From: Kitagawia praeruptora
Taxonomy: Eukaryota > Streptophyta > Magnoliopsida > Apiales > Apiaceae
Reading direction: 5' to 3'
Assembly (NCBI GenBank): GCA_037693485.1
Contig: CM075348.1
Span: forward strand, 124,569,609 to 124,633,608
Length of the DNA stretch: 64,000 nucleotides
The notes under the pieces were generated by a model. That model saw only the letters and a program-made list of their open reading frames with translations, was not told where the DNA came from and made no database searches. Position 1 is the first letter of the stretch; every line of letters starts with the position of its first letter. Made by a program: the position numbers and the translations under genes. Of the stretch, positions 21,804-33,715 are shown one piece after another.

Positions 21804-24050
21804 ATGGCAAAGATACCTCATCCATCAAGTTCTGAGAAAGTCCCTACTACTGTTTGCAGGTATGAAACGATTAGGGTTCCTATACTTAGGCCATCAGAGT
21901 ATGCAATCTGGAAGGTGAAGATGACCATGTTTCTGGAGGCTACAGATCCAGAATATCTTGATAGAATTTATGAAGGTCCTCACAAACCTACAAAGTTATC
22001 TACTGCTGCTGCTGGTGAGGAATCAAAGGTGATTCCAAAAGAAAAGAAAGATCTAACTGCTGAGGATCTTTCATCTATTGCAAAGGATGCAAAAGTAAGG
22101 CATTTACTTCACAGTGCTTTAGACAATGTTATGTCTAATAAAGTGATTAATTGCACAACTGCAAAGGAAATATGGGATGCACTTGAAGTTAGGTGTCAAG
22201 GAACTCCTGCAATCAAGAAAAATAGAAGAAACATACTCACTCAGGAGTATGAGCATTTTGAGGCAAAGTCTGAAGAAACCATGACAGAAACATTTGACAG
22301 ATTCTGTAAACTGCTCAATGATTTGTCATTGGTTAACAAAGAGTATGATTTAGAAGACTTAAATCTCAAGTTTCTTCTTTCTCTACCTGAAAAGTTGGAT
22401 GTGAAAACAACCACTATAAGAGATAACTATGAACTTGCTGAAACAGAGATTGATGAAATATATGGACTGCTCAAAACCTATGAATTGGAATTGGAGCAGA
22501 GAAACAAAAGATCAAGTAAAAAGTCAAAGTCTGTTGCTCTTAAGGTTGAGGAGAAACCATTAAAGAAGGAAGCATCAAGGAAGAAAGCTAAGGGAAAAGC
22601 TTTAGTCATAAAGTCTGATAGTGAGTCATCAAACTCTGATGATGACTCAAACACTGATGCATTATCTGATTCTGAGGATGATGAAGAAGAGTTGAAGCAA
22701 ATGGCTGTCTTGATGGTAAAGACTTTTAAGAAGATGGGTTTCAGGAATTTTAAGAAGGGAAACAGATTTTCTAAGAAAGATTCAAACTCTGACAGGAAGA
22801 GTTTCAGAAATTCTGATAGAAGGGATACCAAATCAGGAAAGAAAGACAAGTCTGAGATTCAATGCTACAAGTGTAAGGAGATGGGTCACTATGCTCCTGA
22901 GTGCAAGAAGGGTAAAACTGAAAAGGCACTCTACACAAAAGGCAGAGATTGGGCAGACACCTCAGATTCTGATGAGGAAGTCAACTATGCTCTCATGGCT
23001 ACTACTCAGAATGAAGATGATGATCTAAAGGTACCCCCAACTACCTATGCTTATAATACTGATAATATAACTGAATTGAGAATTTATCTTAAAGCATTAC
23101 ATATCAGTTATAGAGATTAGACTTTAGAAAATGAGAGGATCAAGAATGAGTGCTCTCAACTCAAAGATAGAAACAAATTTGTTGAGGAACAGCTTGAAAA
23201 CATGAATAAAATTCAGAAAGAGAGAGATGATGCTGTGTTTATTTAACAGGAGTTGCTAGGTAAGTATAAGCAACTAGAATCTGAAATGGAGGATACTAAG
23301 CACATTATTAAAACTTGGACACACTCTGGTAAAGACACTCAAGAAGTGTTTCAGTCAGATACAGTAGGTCTAGGTTACTCTGAAGGAGATGAACTTAGAT
23401 TTGAAAATTTGGTAAAAGTTAGACCACATCGTCCATCTGAAGGTAATGTTATGGGAACAGGTGGACCTAAGACTGAAGCTGAGAAAAAGGCTGTTAAAGA
23501 ATCATATGCTAAGACTTTTGTTAAAGAGGTAAACATTGGTTTAATGACAGATAAACAACTTAAGAATAAGCTTAAAGAGATAAAATCTGTCAACAAACAG
23601 AGAATGCCTAGGAAAAATAGAAATGGAAAGGTAGGCATAACATCAGGAATTAAGCCAATGCTTACTACATTAGCTCCAAGAAAAACATGCTTTAATTGTG
23701 GTAGCATTAATCATCTTGCTAGTTTCTGCAGTAAGAATAAGAACATTAACACTTTGCCCTCTAAAACTGCAGTAAAGAATGATTATGTGAGAACTAGACC
23801 ACAGACTTTATGCAAACACTGTGGAAGTACTTGGCATTCTATTTACACTTGCAGAGATTATCATGCTATTTACTATAATTACTATGAACCCAAGCCAAAT
23901 TTGAAATGGGTTAAAGTAAACTCTGCAAATGTAAACTCTGAAAAAGTTAGCTTAAACTCTGATAATGTGAATTCCGCTGCAAAAGCTAACAGAATTAAGA
24001 AAGCCAAAGGATCCAAGCAAGTCTGGATCCTTAAAACTAACAATCAGTGA
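21804..24050 (+). pseudogene. gag of Sirevirus B
   Basis: Gag starts at ATG 21804. It contains the Copia Gag core (YAIWKVKMTMFLEATDP; AKEIWDALEVRCQG), a Ser/Asp-rich tail, a first CCHC knuckle (CYKCKEMGHYAPEC, about 22863-22904), a coiled-coil-like stretch, then two more zinc-knuckle-like motifs (CFNCGSINHLASFC at about 23690, and CKHCGSTWHSIYTC at about 23811). Two stops interrupt the frame: TAG 23118-23120 and TAA 23244-23246, both where Gln would fit. Gag ends at TGA 24048-24050, and pol is in the next frame, so a frameshift would normally join them. Three zinc motifs are more than usual for Copia Gag. Confidence 0.85.
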
Positions 24051-24060
24051 TTGTTTGTGA

Positions 24061-27000
24061 TTGCAGGGCACCAGGGTAAGCACCCTAGTCGTGGACAGTG
24101 GATGTTCAGGACACATGACTGGAAATAAAGCCCTGCTATCAGAGTATGAGGAGAAGGCTGGCCCAAAAGTTTCCTATGGAGATGGCAACATAGGACATAC
24201 TCTGGGATATGGCAATATTAATCTTGGAAGTGTCATCATCACAAATGTAGCTCTGGTTCCAGGACTCAAGCATGATCTGCTTTCTGTGAGTCAAATCTGT
24301 GACAGAGGATATCATGTAGATTTTCAGCCTGAATATTGTCAAGTCATCAGTAAATCTACAGGGAAAGTTGCTCTAGTTGGAAACAGACACAATAACATCT
24401 ATGAAATAAAATTGTCAACAAACTCTGATGGCAAAGCAGTGTGTCTGTCAACAAGAATGTCCAGTGAAGAGAGTTGGAAGTGGCACAAGAAACTCTCTCA
24501 TTTGAACCTGAACAACATCAATGAGCTAATAAAGAATGATCTTGTAAGAGGACTACCAAAGTCTTTGTTGAATGCAGAAGGCCTGTGTGATTCTTGTCAA
24601 AAGGCCAAATAGAGAAAAGGCTCTTTCAAAAGCAAATCTGAGTCTTCAATTGTTGATCCTTATCATCTCCTACATGTTGATCTTTTTGGACCAGTAAATG
24701 TTATGTCTCTTGGAAAGAAGAAATATGCTCTAGTCATTGTTGATGAATATACCAGATACACATGGGTATATTTTCTTACAAAGAAGGATGAAACTGCATT
24801 AACACTGACAGAACATATAATACAACTGGACAAAGGGTCAGAGAATCAAGTGAAAATTATCAGAAGTGACAATGGAACTGAATTCAGGAATTCAACAATG
24901 GAAGAATTTTGCAAGAGTAAAGGAATCAAACAAGAGTTTTCTGCACCTGGCACTCCACAACAAAATGGTGTAGTGGAGAGGAAGAACAGAACCTTGATAG
25001 AAGCTGCAAGAACCATGCTAGATGAAGCAAAGTTGCCAACATATTTCTGGGCAGAAGCAGTTCAAACTGCTTGTTTTACTCAAAATGCAACACTGATCAA
25101 CAAGCATGGTAAAACACCATATGAAATGGTGAAAAAGAAGAAGCCAAATCTAAAATATTTTCATATTTTTGGATGCAAGTGCTTTGTGTTGAAAACTCAT
25201 CCTGAACAGTTAACCAAATTTGATCTAAAGGCAGATGAAGGAATTTTTGTTGGCTATCCACTGTCAACTAAGGCATTCAGAGTTTATAATCTGAGAACCA
25301 AAGTGATCATGGAATCAATTCATGTGTCATTTGATGACAAGAAAATAACTGGACTTGAAGATGTTAATGAACATGATCAACTGCACTTTGAAAATGAAGA
25401 TTTATTCTCTGACAAAGTAAACTCTGATGAGACTGATCTGACAAACTCTGTTGAGCTAAACTCTGAACCTCTACTGGTAAATACTGAAGAGACTCTTCAA
25501 TCAGAAATAAGGGAAGAACCAGTTGAGGGGGAGCATGAAGAATCACATCAAAGTGATAATTCAAATCCTGATAGTGACTCAGTTGATAATTCTGAATCAA
25601 ACTCTGCTGACTCAAACTCTGATAGTTCAAATACTGAGCAGTCACATTCAGGAGGAGCATCAGAAAATGAAGAAAGGCACCAAGAAAATCAGGAGAGCAT
25701 GGATCAAGGGGGAGGATCACATGATGACAGGAGAAATCTGGCTTCTGCTAGAAAATGGACTAAGTCACACACACCTGATTTGATTATTGGTGATCCAGAT
25801 GCAAGAGTAAGGACAAGAAGTGCAACAACAAATGAATGTCTGTTTCATGCATTCTTGTCACAAACTGAGCCAAAGAAAGTAGAAGAAGCTCTTAAAGATG
25901 CTGACTGGATAACAGCAATGCAAGAAGAGCTAAATGAATTTGAGAGAAATGAAGTGTGGACCCTTGTACCAAGGCCCAAGAACAGATCCATTGTTGGTAC
26001 CAAATGGGTTTTCAGAAATAAAACTGACAGTGAGGGTGTTATCACAAGGAACAAAGCAAGACTGGTAGCAAAAGGCTATTCACAGCAGGAAGGAATAGAC
26101 TATGATGAAACATTTGCTCCAGTTGCAAGATTGGAGGCAATCAGAATCTTTCTAGCATATGCCTCTCATAAGAAATTCAAAGTGTTTCAGATGGATGTGA
26201 AAAGTGCATTTTTAAATGGAAAACTTGAAGAGGAAGTGTTTGTAGAACAACCACCAGGTTTTGTAGATCCAAAATATCCAGACCATGTCTACAGGTTAGA
26301 CAAGGCACTCTATGGACTTAAACAGGCACCAAGGGCATGGTATGAAACTCTTGCTAAATTTCTACTAGAAAGTGGGTTTCACAGAGGTACTATTGACAAA
26401 AATCTGTTTTACTTTCAATCTGGTAGTGACTTGCTCTTAGTGCAGATATATGTTGATGACATCATTTTTGGATCTACTAATGATAAACTCTGTAAGAAGT
26501 TTGCCAAGCTCATGCAGTCAAGATATCAAATGAGTATGATGGGAGAGCTAAGCTATTTTCTAGGCTTACAGGTGAGGCAAACAGATGATGGAATTTTTAT
26601 CAATCAAGCAAAATATACCAGAAATCTTCTCAAGAAATTTGGCATGCTTGACTGTTCATCTGCAACAACTCCCATGGCAACTGCAACAAAATTGGACAAA
26701 GATGCAGGGTCATCAGTAGATATGACAAGCTACAGAGGAATGATTAGTTCTCCACTCTATTTAACAGCTAGTAGACCTGATATCATGTATGCCACTTGTC
26801 TGTGTGCAAGGTTTCAGGCAGATCCAAGGGAACCGTATTTAACAGCTGTAAAGAGGATTTTTAAGTATCTCAAGGGCACTATAACTTTAGGGCTGTGGTA
26901 TCCAAGAGAATCAGAATTCAAACTACTTGGCTACTCTGATGCAGACTTTGCAGGCTGTAAGATTGACAGAAAAAGCACCAGTGGAAGTTGTCAATTTCTG

Positions 27001-27393
27001 GGTGATAGACTTGTTTCCTGGTACAGCAAGAAACAGAAATCAATATCTACATCTACAGCTGAAGCAGAGTATATTGCTGCTGGTAGTTGTTGTGCACAGA
27101 TTCTATGGATGAAAAATCAACTGCTGGATTATGGATTGAGGTATACCAAGATACCTATTTTCTGTGATAATCAAAGTGCTATTGCAATGACAGGTAATCC
27201 AGTACAACACTCAATGACAAAGCACATCAGCATAAGGTATCACTTTATCAGAGAGCATGTAGAGGAAGGCAACATTGAGCTTCACTTTGTGTCTACAGAA
27301 CAACAACTTGCAGATGTCTTCACCAAGCCATTGAGTGAAGCTACATTTACAAGACTGGTCAATGAACTAGGAATGGTCTCTAGTTTTGACTAG
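24061..27393 (+). pseudogene. protease-integrase-RT-RNase H of Sirevirus B
   Basis: The single frame opens after TGA 24058-24060. Protease carries an intact VVDSGCSGHMTG (about 24090). Integrase shows WHKKLSHLN, CDSC, VDLFGPV, RSDNGTEF and VVERKNR. RT shows TKWVFRNK, DVKSAFLNG and YVDD (26449-26460). RNase H ends in QLADVFTKPLSEATF, stop 27391-27393. One TAG (24610-24612) falls where KQRKGSF is expected, so a single C-to-T change is the only visible defect in 3.3 kb. NSD/NSE clusters in the integrase-RT linker (25420-25640) are encoded by repeated AACTCTGA units. Confidence 0.9.
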
Positions 27394-29418
27394 AGATGTT
27401 GGTTAGACTCAAAATCTTACTTTTATATAATATATTGCTCATGTTTCTGCAAATTGTTGAGTGCTATGTGAACCTTAGTGTTAAACTCTGTTATACATGC
27501 TTATGTTTAAACTTTGTTAAACTCTGTCAGCATGTCTGTCTGCTAAACACTGTTAACATGTTGGGTACACTCTGTGAATTCAGGATTGATTATTGTCTGA
27601 ATGAAAACACCAATGAAGAAAAATGTATGAAGCATGATTCTCAGTAATTAAAACATGATTCTTTCTGAGTCACTGTAATCTAATCAGATTTTGTGCAGCA
27701 AATCAACACAGCATGATACTGTTTCATATTTATAGCATCTCTTAGTTTATTCAGTCCTAAACTCTGAGTTTATGAATATTGTGTGCATTGCCTCTCATAA
27801 ATAATTTCTGAGATTGATGAACTCTAAACTCTGATAAGTGACATTCTGTTTCCAAAAGTAATTCATGGTTCTTGATGATTCCTTGTTTGTACTTGTAAAA
27901 ACTATAAAACTTGAGATGTGTCATTGATTAGTTTGGTGAGTTAAAATTCATGTCTGCACCCTGTGAGATTTTGAGCCAAGTCAGTGATTGATACATTTTC
28001 TATCAATCAGTTTTTATTGTTGTGTGATGTTCATCAGGAAGTATGTTTCTCTAGAACTTGTATTAAACCATATTGAGATTACATGATATGTGTGTGCATG
28101 AAAATGATAAAGGCACTAGGATTTACCATTTCTTTAAACACTGTTCAAAACTCTTTTGAACATTGTTCAAACACTGTTCATAAATTCCACCCTTAGTAAA
28201 CCCCTTTGAGCCTAATTAACTGCTCATTTTTCTTAAACTCTGTCGTATTAAGAGCAGTTATATTCTTTTGAAAAAACAAATGCAAGCAGGTGAGTGTTTC
28301 TCAAGAAAAGAAAAGTTTACTCAGTATATATATTTAAAAAAAAAAGAAAAAAAAGGGGTATATATATTGATTATCTTGTACAAATATGTACTAACAGTGT
28401 GACTGAACACTTTGGTCTGTTAAAATGTTCAGTTTGAAATTCACTCATGATTAAAACATCTCTTCTCATCTGTTTGATCTTACTACATTACAACCCTGAA
28501 TAAAGTCCTTTTTATTTGTGCATATATGTACTCAAAGTAGTGTAGATTTGGTGGACATTCAAGCATATGGTAGTATCTGCTTTTACTGATTGAATGTGAG
28601 TGTAAACACTTCACCTAAACACTTGTGTGCTTTGAGAGTTTGTGAGTTTATCAAGTTCATGACTGTTACTCACTGAATGATGATCTGATTTCTATCTCTT
28701 GATCTTTTTGTCTTCAAAGACTATGTGCTTACTTGGATAATCATGAACATAAAAGGGAATAGAAGTATTCAGATCTCTGTATTGCAGTAACTACAGAGTT
28801 TAGCATTCATCAAACAATCAGTGTTTACCATGAGAGTTTGTGCATTCAGTGTTTATTAATTTTTGTTATGGATTTTATGAAATATTAGATGCTCTAAAAA
28901 TTGATTCTGGTAAACTCTGCTTCACACACAATTATATTCACAACTGTGCAATTTTTGAAAGGGTTTTAGTGATAAAGTTGGAATATTGACAAACGCTGTT
29001 GAGTTGTGTTAAGTACTCTAAGGTAAAGTTTCATTGAGATAATTTGACAATTTTGGAGTAATTGGGGTATTTGACAACTGTTAATTAGTGTAAATAAGTC
29101 AAAGTGTCGTGGTTATAGGAATGACAGCGGTAATAATTAAGTGATCCACTGGTTGTTTGACACGTGTCCCATTATTGTGTCCCACTCTCACATTACTCTA
29201 GACTCAGTTGCGTGCTTACAACACATAAACGATTGAGTTTTATTATTACTACTCTAATCGTTTTTGTTCTCTCACTACACATCGATTCATATTCACTCAC
29301 TCACAGTTACTTTGCATACACAAATACTTTCAAAACTCTGGTTCACTCTCTTTCACATTTTGATAAACACTTACCATACACATCTTTTCTCTGACTATCT
29401 TCATATCATATCTCACTA
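27394..29418 (+). other. Spacer between pol and ORF3 of Sirevirus B
   Basis: This 2 kb of AT-rich sequence has no convincing ORF. TAAACTCTG, TAAACACTG or AAACTCTG occur repeatedly (27481, 27521, 27543, 27757, 27827, 28134, 28233, 28912 and others). An A-rich stretch lies at 28336-28356. It probably holds signals for expressing the third ORF, but I cannot identify a promoter or splice site with confidence. Confidence 0.65.
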
Positions 29419-32400
29419 ATGGCAACCAAAGCTTTTGACGCTGCAGGGTTAGTTTTTCTTCCTAGCAATTATGCAGCTCCATTGGAGAATGCAAACGCTC
29501 CAGAGGCGTTTCATTTGTTTCAAAATTTCTTGAAAGATTCAGAAATTGGGAAGGCTTTAACTGCACCACCAAAACTCTCTGCTTCGCAAATTGCTACTTT
29601 TTGGACAAACTCTGTGTATGATGATGGAGAAGAGTCTGGCACTCCAACAATTACTTTTACTCATGATGAATCAGAGTATATCATTACTCCAACTACGGTT
29701 AGGGATGCTCTGGATTTTGAGACTCACACTTCTTACAGTGTTGTTGGTCACGACCGCTTGCGGACAATGTTGCAGCAAATTGGTTGTTCAGGAGATTTGA
29801 ATAAGCTGGGATCTCTGAGAAGGCCACTTTTGAGAAAGGAATGGAGCTTCTTTTTCGATTGCATTACAAGGGCTTTTGGAAAGAAGACAACAAATTGGGA
29901 TGCAATTCCTCTTGACAGTCTCCAAATTGGTCATGCTTTACTATATGGAGGTAATTTTGATTTTGGTAGACTAGTTCTAATGAATTTGGGAGAACGTTTG
30001 TCAGAGCCTACATCTGTTTATTTTTCTCGATTTTGTCAAATGCTATTCAATGCTTGTGTGCCTAATCTTACAATTGCTGAAGCTGATGTCATTGAGCCTT
30101 TTAAAGTTGCTAAAAGGATGTTCTCTGATTTGTCAAATAAAGATGTCACTAAACAGCAAATACCTGCTATGTTTATGCCACTAGCCTTACAAAACTATGT
30201 CAACCAACCTCAAGATTCACAATCTGCACCATCATCACAACAATCAGAACCACAACAAATGCCTGAACCATTAGAAACCATACACTCTCATCCTTTACCA
30301 GCACCTGAGTCAACACCCACAACCACTGTACCTACTACATCCCATCAACCACAATCTGAACCAATAAACTCTGAATCAATAAACTCTGAGCTAGTACCTA
30401 CTGATCAACCCAAATCCAAACCAAAAAGAAAAATACACACTGCACAGAACACCAAACACTCAAAGGCTAAACAGACATTACCTGGAGCTGTTTATACCAG
30501 AAGAAAGATTCAAAGGGCAAACAGACCTTCACTTTCACCAACTAAGGAGAGCTCTAGTGAAGAAGAAGAGGTGATTGCAGTGCCTCAAGTCAAGAGAAGG
30601 AGATTAATTCTTTCAGAATCTGATGATGAGCAAGTTATTGAAGCTCCAGAGGTGGTTTCACAGCAAACACCTACTATTAAGGTTGCAGAGAATGTTATAC
30701 CTGCAGAGGTTGAAGTACCTGCAGAGGATGCTGTGCTTGTGAATGCTATGCCTGTAGAGGATAACATGCCTGCAGAAGAGGATCACAGAGATGGTTTTTC
30801 ACCAATGAATGATACTCTTGACTCATTTCAACCATTCTCTGATCCTATCTCATCTGTTGTTCACTCTGAAGCAACTGGTGCAGCTGTTCAGCCTACAGTT
30901 ATCCTAACTGAAAATGTAGCCTCACACACAGAGCTAATCTCTGATGCTTATCAAATTCCTGACAAAGGTGATGAGGTTGATCAAGCAACTAAGGATAATT
31001 CTAAGTCTATGCAAGTTGAAGCTACACATGCAAACTCTGTTACAGATCCTGAGCAACATGAGGAGAATATTGAAAAGATTGCAGAAGTTGTTGCAGAAAC
31101 TGTGGCTGACAATGCTCAGCACAGTGGTTCTTTAGAAGCTGCTCAAGCTGGTAATGCAAGTGTTGAACATGAAGCTGAAAACAGTGCAAACTCTGATTCT
31201 TCTCTGAGTACACCAGTACAGACTGATAACAAACACACATCTTTTGATCAGCCTTGCCCATCTCATGCAATTGAACAAGAGCACCTTGCTAAGTTTGCTG
31301 CTAACTGGTATAAAGAAGACTGTATTTTTCCAAAAGGGAGAGCAGCTACTTTCATTCAGCAAACTGCTAGACAAATTTCCAATCCAGAGATTTTATCATG
31401 CTTAAAGGCAACTGTGGTACAAGTCAAAACTCTGGATGGAAATTTTGCTGACACACAACAACAAATTGTTTCTTTGAAGACTGAGATACAGACTAGAGAA
31501 CTGAAAATGAAAAGAGAGTCAAAAATCAAAGCTGCACAGCTTTCTAAAGCCCAAGATACTCTCTTTGCCAGGTTAGGAAAGGTTGAAGAGAATCAGGCTG
31601 CCTTGTTTGATAAGGTTGATTCAATTGCTACCTCCTTGGAGCTCATTACATCTATACTCATTCCTGATGATGTCAAAAAGGGGGAGAGAGTTGCTAAGTC
31701 AAAATGCAAAATTTCTCAAACTCTGCTCAAACAGGATGATGTTGGAGATGGAGGAGCAAGTGACAAGAGTAAGGCTTTAAACTCTGAGTCACTAACTCTG
31801 AGATCTGGCAAATCTCTTAAGTCACAGTCTGTTGGAATAAACACTGAAACTCAAGGTACTTCAAAAACCAAGAGTTTGGAATTAATATCTGATCCAAAGA
31901 CTGATGAGGAGTTAGCTGTTAAGCTTTTCATGGAAGAAAATGCAGAAGGAGTTACTCTAGAAGATGCTAAAGCTGAAGAAAAGAGTCTGCAAGAAAAGCA
32001 TCTAAAAGCTTTAAAGTCTGATAAGTTGAAGAAGAGTGTGAAAGTTGTTAAAGCTGCAAAGCCTGTTCTTAAAGGCATTCAAATCAAAGAACAAGTTGGT
32101 ACTAATCAAAGGATGCAAGTGTCCAGAAAACCAACAGATGCAGAAGCTAAGCAAAAGTTGAAGAATGTTGTTACAACCTCTGTTGATACACATGTTGTAC
32201 AGAAGAATGAAGACACAACCTCTGTTGCTACACAAGTTGTGACTACACCACTATTGTCTTCTCAGTTGAAATTAAAATTTGGAAAAGGAGTTCTTGAAGA
32301 TCCAAATCTAGCATCTACAGCTCCAATGGATTTCACTGATGATAGAGCTTTATCTGGTAAAATTGGAAACAACAAAGAAGGTATAGGCTCACACAGAGAC

Positions 32401-32973
32401 AAAAGACAATATGTTGGTCCCAGAGATCCTTCTTCATTGGCTGTTCCAGGTCGTGGTGTCACCCAAGAGAATTTAGACAGACTGGAGTCAGTACAGCTTG
32501 TATATCAGAAGAGTTTAGAGAAGGATTTTCTGCTATATTTCATGGCTGATGGAACAGTGTTTAAGGTTGATGAGAAGGATATTGATTTAAAATACTGGGA
32601 AGAACTAGAATATGTTCTATATCTTTTCAGAGTAAGAAATCAAAGAGCTCAATCAGTTGCAAATGTACTCAGACAAAAGATGATTCAAAATCTTGCAAGA
32701 AGAAGTATGAAATTCAACAGCAAGTATGTTCCTAAGTACAGAGATTGGAATGGAAATCTGATAGAAATGGAGAAGGGGACTACAAAGCTGAAGGCAGATC
32801 TTGGAATTACTGTTCTGGATTTTAATGTGAAGTCTGAGGAAGTGAAATATATCAGGTTGGGAAATGATATGAGAAGAAACAAAATCTACGATCTCAGAGC
32901 TGCTATCTATCAGACTGATGAGAATGATTCTCAGTTTGAGAGAAATCAAGGAAGCCATGCAGATAGAGCTTGA
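29419..32973 (+). CDS. Third ORF (env-like by position) of Sirevirus B
   Basis: The 1184-aa frame starts at ATG 29419 and is uninterrupted. Residues 1-230 form an apparently globular domain with FWTNSVYDDG, TFTHDESEYIITPTTVRDAL, RTMLQQIGCSGDL, RKEWSFFFDCITRAF and IGHALLYGGNFDFGRL blocks, resembling the plant-transposon protein domain often found in Ty1 and Ty3 third ORFs. Residues 260-660 are low-complexity Pro/Ser/Glu-rich with basic patches (KPKRKIHTAQ, VKRRRL). Residues 680-760 look like a coiled coil. The C-terminal 130 residues are again globular. I see no signal peptide or membrane segment, so an envelope role is doubtful; the basic patches rather suggest a nuclear or nucleic-acid role. 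It is the only intact long ORF of the element. Confidence 0.8.
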   Translation: MATKAFDAAGLVFLPSNYAAPLENANAPEAFHLFQNFLKDSEIGKALTAPPKLSASQIATFWTNSVYDDGEESGTPTITFTHDESEYIITPTTVRDALDFETHTSYSVVGHDRLRTMLQQIGCSGDLNKLGSLRRPLLRKEWSFFFDCITRAFGKKTTNWDAIPLDSLQIGHALLYGGNFDFGRLVLMNLGERLSEPTSVYFSRFCQMLFNACVPNLTIAEADVIEPFKVAKRMFSDLSNKDVTKQQIPAMFMPLALQNYVNQPQDSQSAPSSQQSEPQQMPEPLETIHSHPLPAPESTPTTTVPTTSHQPQSEPINSESINSELVPTDQPKSKPKRKIHTAQNTKHSKAKQTLPGAVYTRRKIQRANRPSLSPTKESSSEEEEVIAVPQVKRRRLILSESDDEQVIEAPEVVSQQTPTIKVAENVIPAEVEVPAEDAVLVNAMPVEDNMPAEEDHRDGFSPMNDTLDSFQPFSDPISSVVHSEATGAAVQPTVILTENVASHTELISDAYQIPDKGDEVDQATKDNSKSMQVEATHANSVTDPEQHEENIEKIAEVVAETVADNAQHSGSLEAAQAGNASVEHEAENSANSDSSLSTPVQTDNKHTSFDQPCPSHAIEQEHLAKFAANWYKEDCIFPKGRAATFIQQTARQISNPEILSCLKATVVQVKTLDGNFADTQQQIVSLKTEIQTRELKMKRESKIKAAQLSKAQDTLFARLGKVEENQAALFDKVDSIATSLELITSILIPDDVKKGERVAKSKCKISQTLLKQDDVGDGGASDKSKALNSESLTLRSGKSLKSQSVGINTETQGTSKTKSLELISDPKTDEELAVKLFMEENAEGVTLEDAKAEEKSLQEKHLKALKSDKLKKSVKVVKAAKPVLKGIQIKEQVGTNQRMQVSRKPTDAEAKQKLKNVVTTSVDTHVVQKNEDTTSVATQVVTTPLLSSQLKLKFGKGVLEDPNLASTAPMDFTDDRALSGKIGNNKEGIGSHRDKRQYVGPRDPSSLAVPGRGVTQENLDRLESVQLVYQKSLEKDFLLYFMADGTVFKVDEKDIDLKYWEELEYVLYLFRVRNQRAQSVANVLRQKMIQNLARRSMKFNSKYVPKYRDWNGNLIEMEKGTTKLKADLGITVLDFNVKSEEVKYIRLGNDMRRNKIYDLRAAIYQTDENDSQFERNQGSHADRA

Positions 32974-33197
32974 AAATGCTGAAAGAAGATTGCTTATAGA
33001 CTATCTCAGAACAATGCCAGATCTTCAAGAGATTAGAAATTGAAGTCTGTAAGAATTTTCTTATTTTTTTGTAGAATTTGTTAAGTAATAGCTTAAACTC
33101 TGTTTGTATGTTAAACACTGTAGACTTTGTATTTGTTTTGACATCATCATTTACTGTAAACTTGTACATTCTTGCTAATGAACAAGTTGGGGGAGAT
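32974..33197 (+). other. 3' untranslated region and polypurine tract of Sirevirus B
   Basis: This short region contains one TAAACTCTG and one TAAACACTG (33091, 33111) and ends with GTTGGGGGAGAT (33186-33197), the polypurine tract beside the LTR. Confidence 0.8.
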
Positions 33198-33710
33198 TGT
33201 TAGAAATGATTGATGAGAACAGTGTTTGGAAGCTAAAGTAGCAAAACAGAGTTTAGCTGGAAGCTGTCAGAGTTTAGTTAAACACTGACTGGAAGCGCAA
33301 CAGAGGTTGTTAAACTCTGTAGCGGAAGCGTCTGAGAGTCAACAGTGTTTGAAGATTGATACAAGATAAATATGGAAGCAATATCTTTGAAGATTGATAG
33401 CTATCAAAGAGATTGAGTTGACTTAGAAGACGTGTAGCAATCGTGATTGATATGAATTGTATAGCTTAATTATAGGAGAATCAATTACTGATTGTACGAA
33501 GCTGTATGTTTTATAAATACAGTTAGGTTAACCCTAGAAGGGTGTCGTACAGAGAGATTATCATTGATTGTAACCTAAGCAGCTCTCTTTGATATTTTAC
33601 ATCATTGAGAGAGGAATTGTTAATTCCAAACAGTTTTAAGTGTTAAAAACGTGTGTTCTTGTTAATTACTCGTATAGTACTTGATTATATATTGTGTATT
33701 TGACCTAACA
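33198..33710 (+). repeat. 3' LTR of Sirevirus B
   Basis: 513 bp, identical to 21229-21741 except at two positions by eye. Followed by TAAAC (33711-33715). Confidence 0.95.
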
Positions 33711-33715
33711 TAAAC

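Larger units (their letters stand above)
21229..33710 (+). mobile_element. Sirevirus-like Copia element B (young, complete length)
   Basis: The element is 12,482 bp with 513-bp LTRs (21229-21741, 33198-33710) that differ at only two positions by eye (21329/33298 and 21485/33454). The target duplication is TAAAC (21224-21228, 33711-33715). Order: LTR, PBS (AGTGGTATCAGAGC, 21742-21755), gag, PR-IN-RT-RH in another frame, a 2 kb spacer, a 1184-aa third ORF, polypurine tract, LTR. It inserted into the third ORF of Sirevirus A. It belongs to a different family: Gag, LTR and spacer sequences differ from A although the pol proteins are clearly related. Confidence 0.95.

Noticed and set aside
22478..22849. 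123-aa minus-strand frame antisense to Sirevirus B gag
   Set aside because: It mirrors the Ser/Asp/Lys-rich Gag tail, has no promoter-like or poly(A) context and no conserved features, unlike the antisense frame at 17985-18254.
25364..25720. 118-aa minus-strand frame antisense to the Sirevirus B integrase-RT linker
   Set aside because: Low-complexity shadow of the NSD-rich linker; no independent signals.
29419..32973. Calling the third ORF a true viral envelope gene
   Set aside because: No signal peptide, cleavage site or membrane anchor could be seen; position after pol alone is not evidence.
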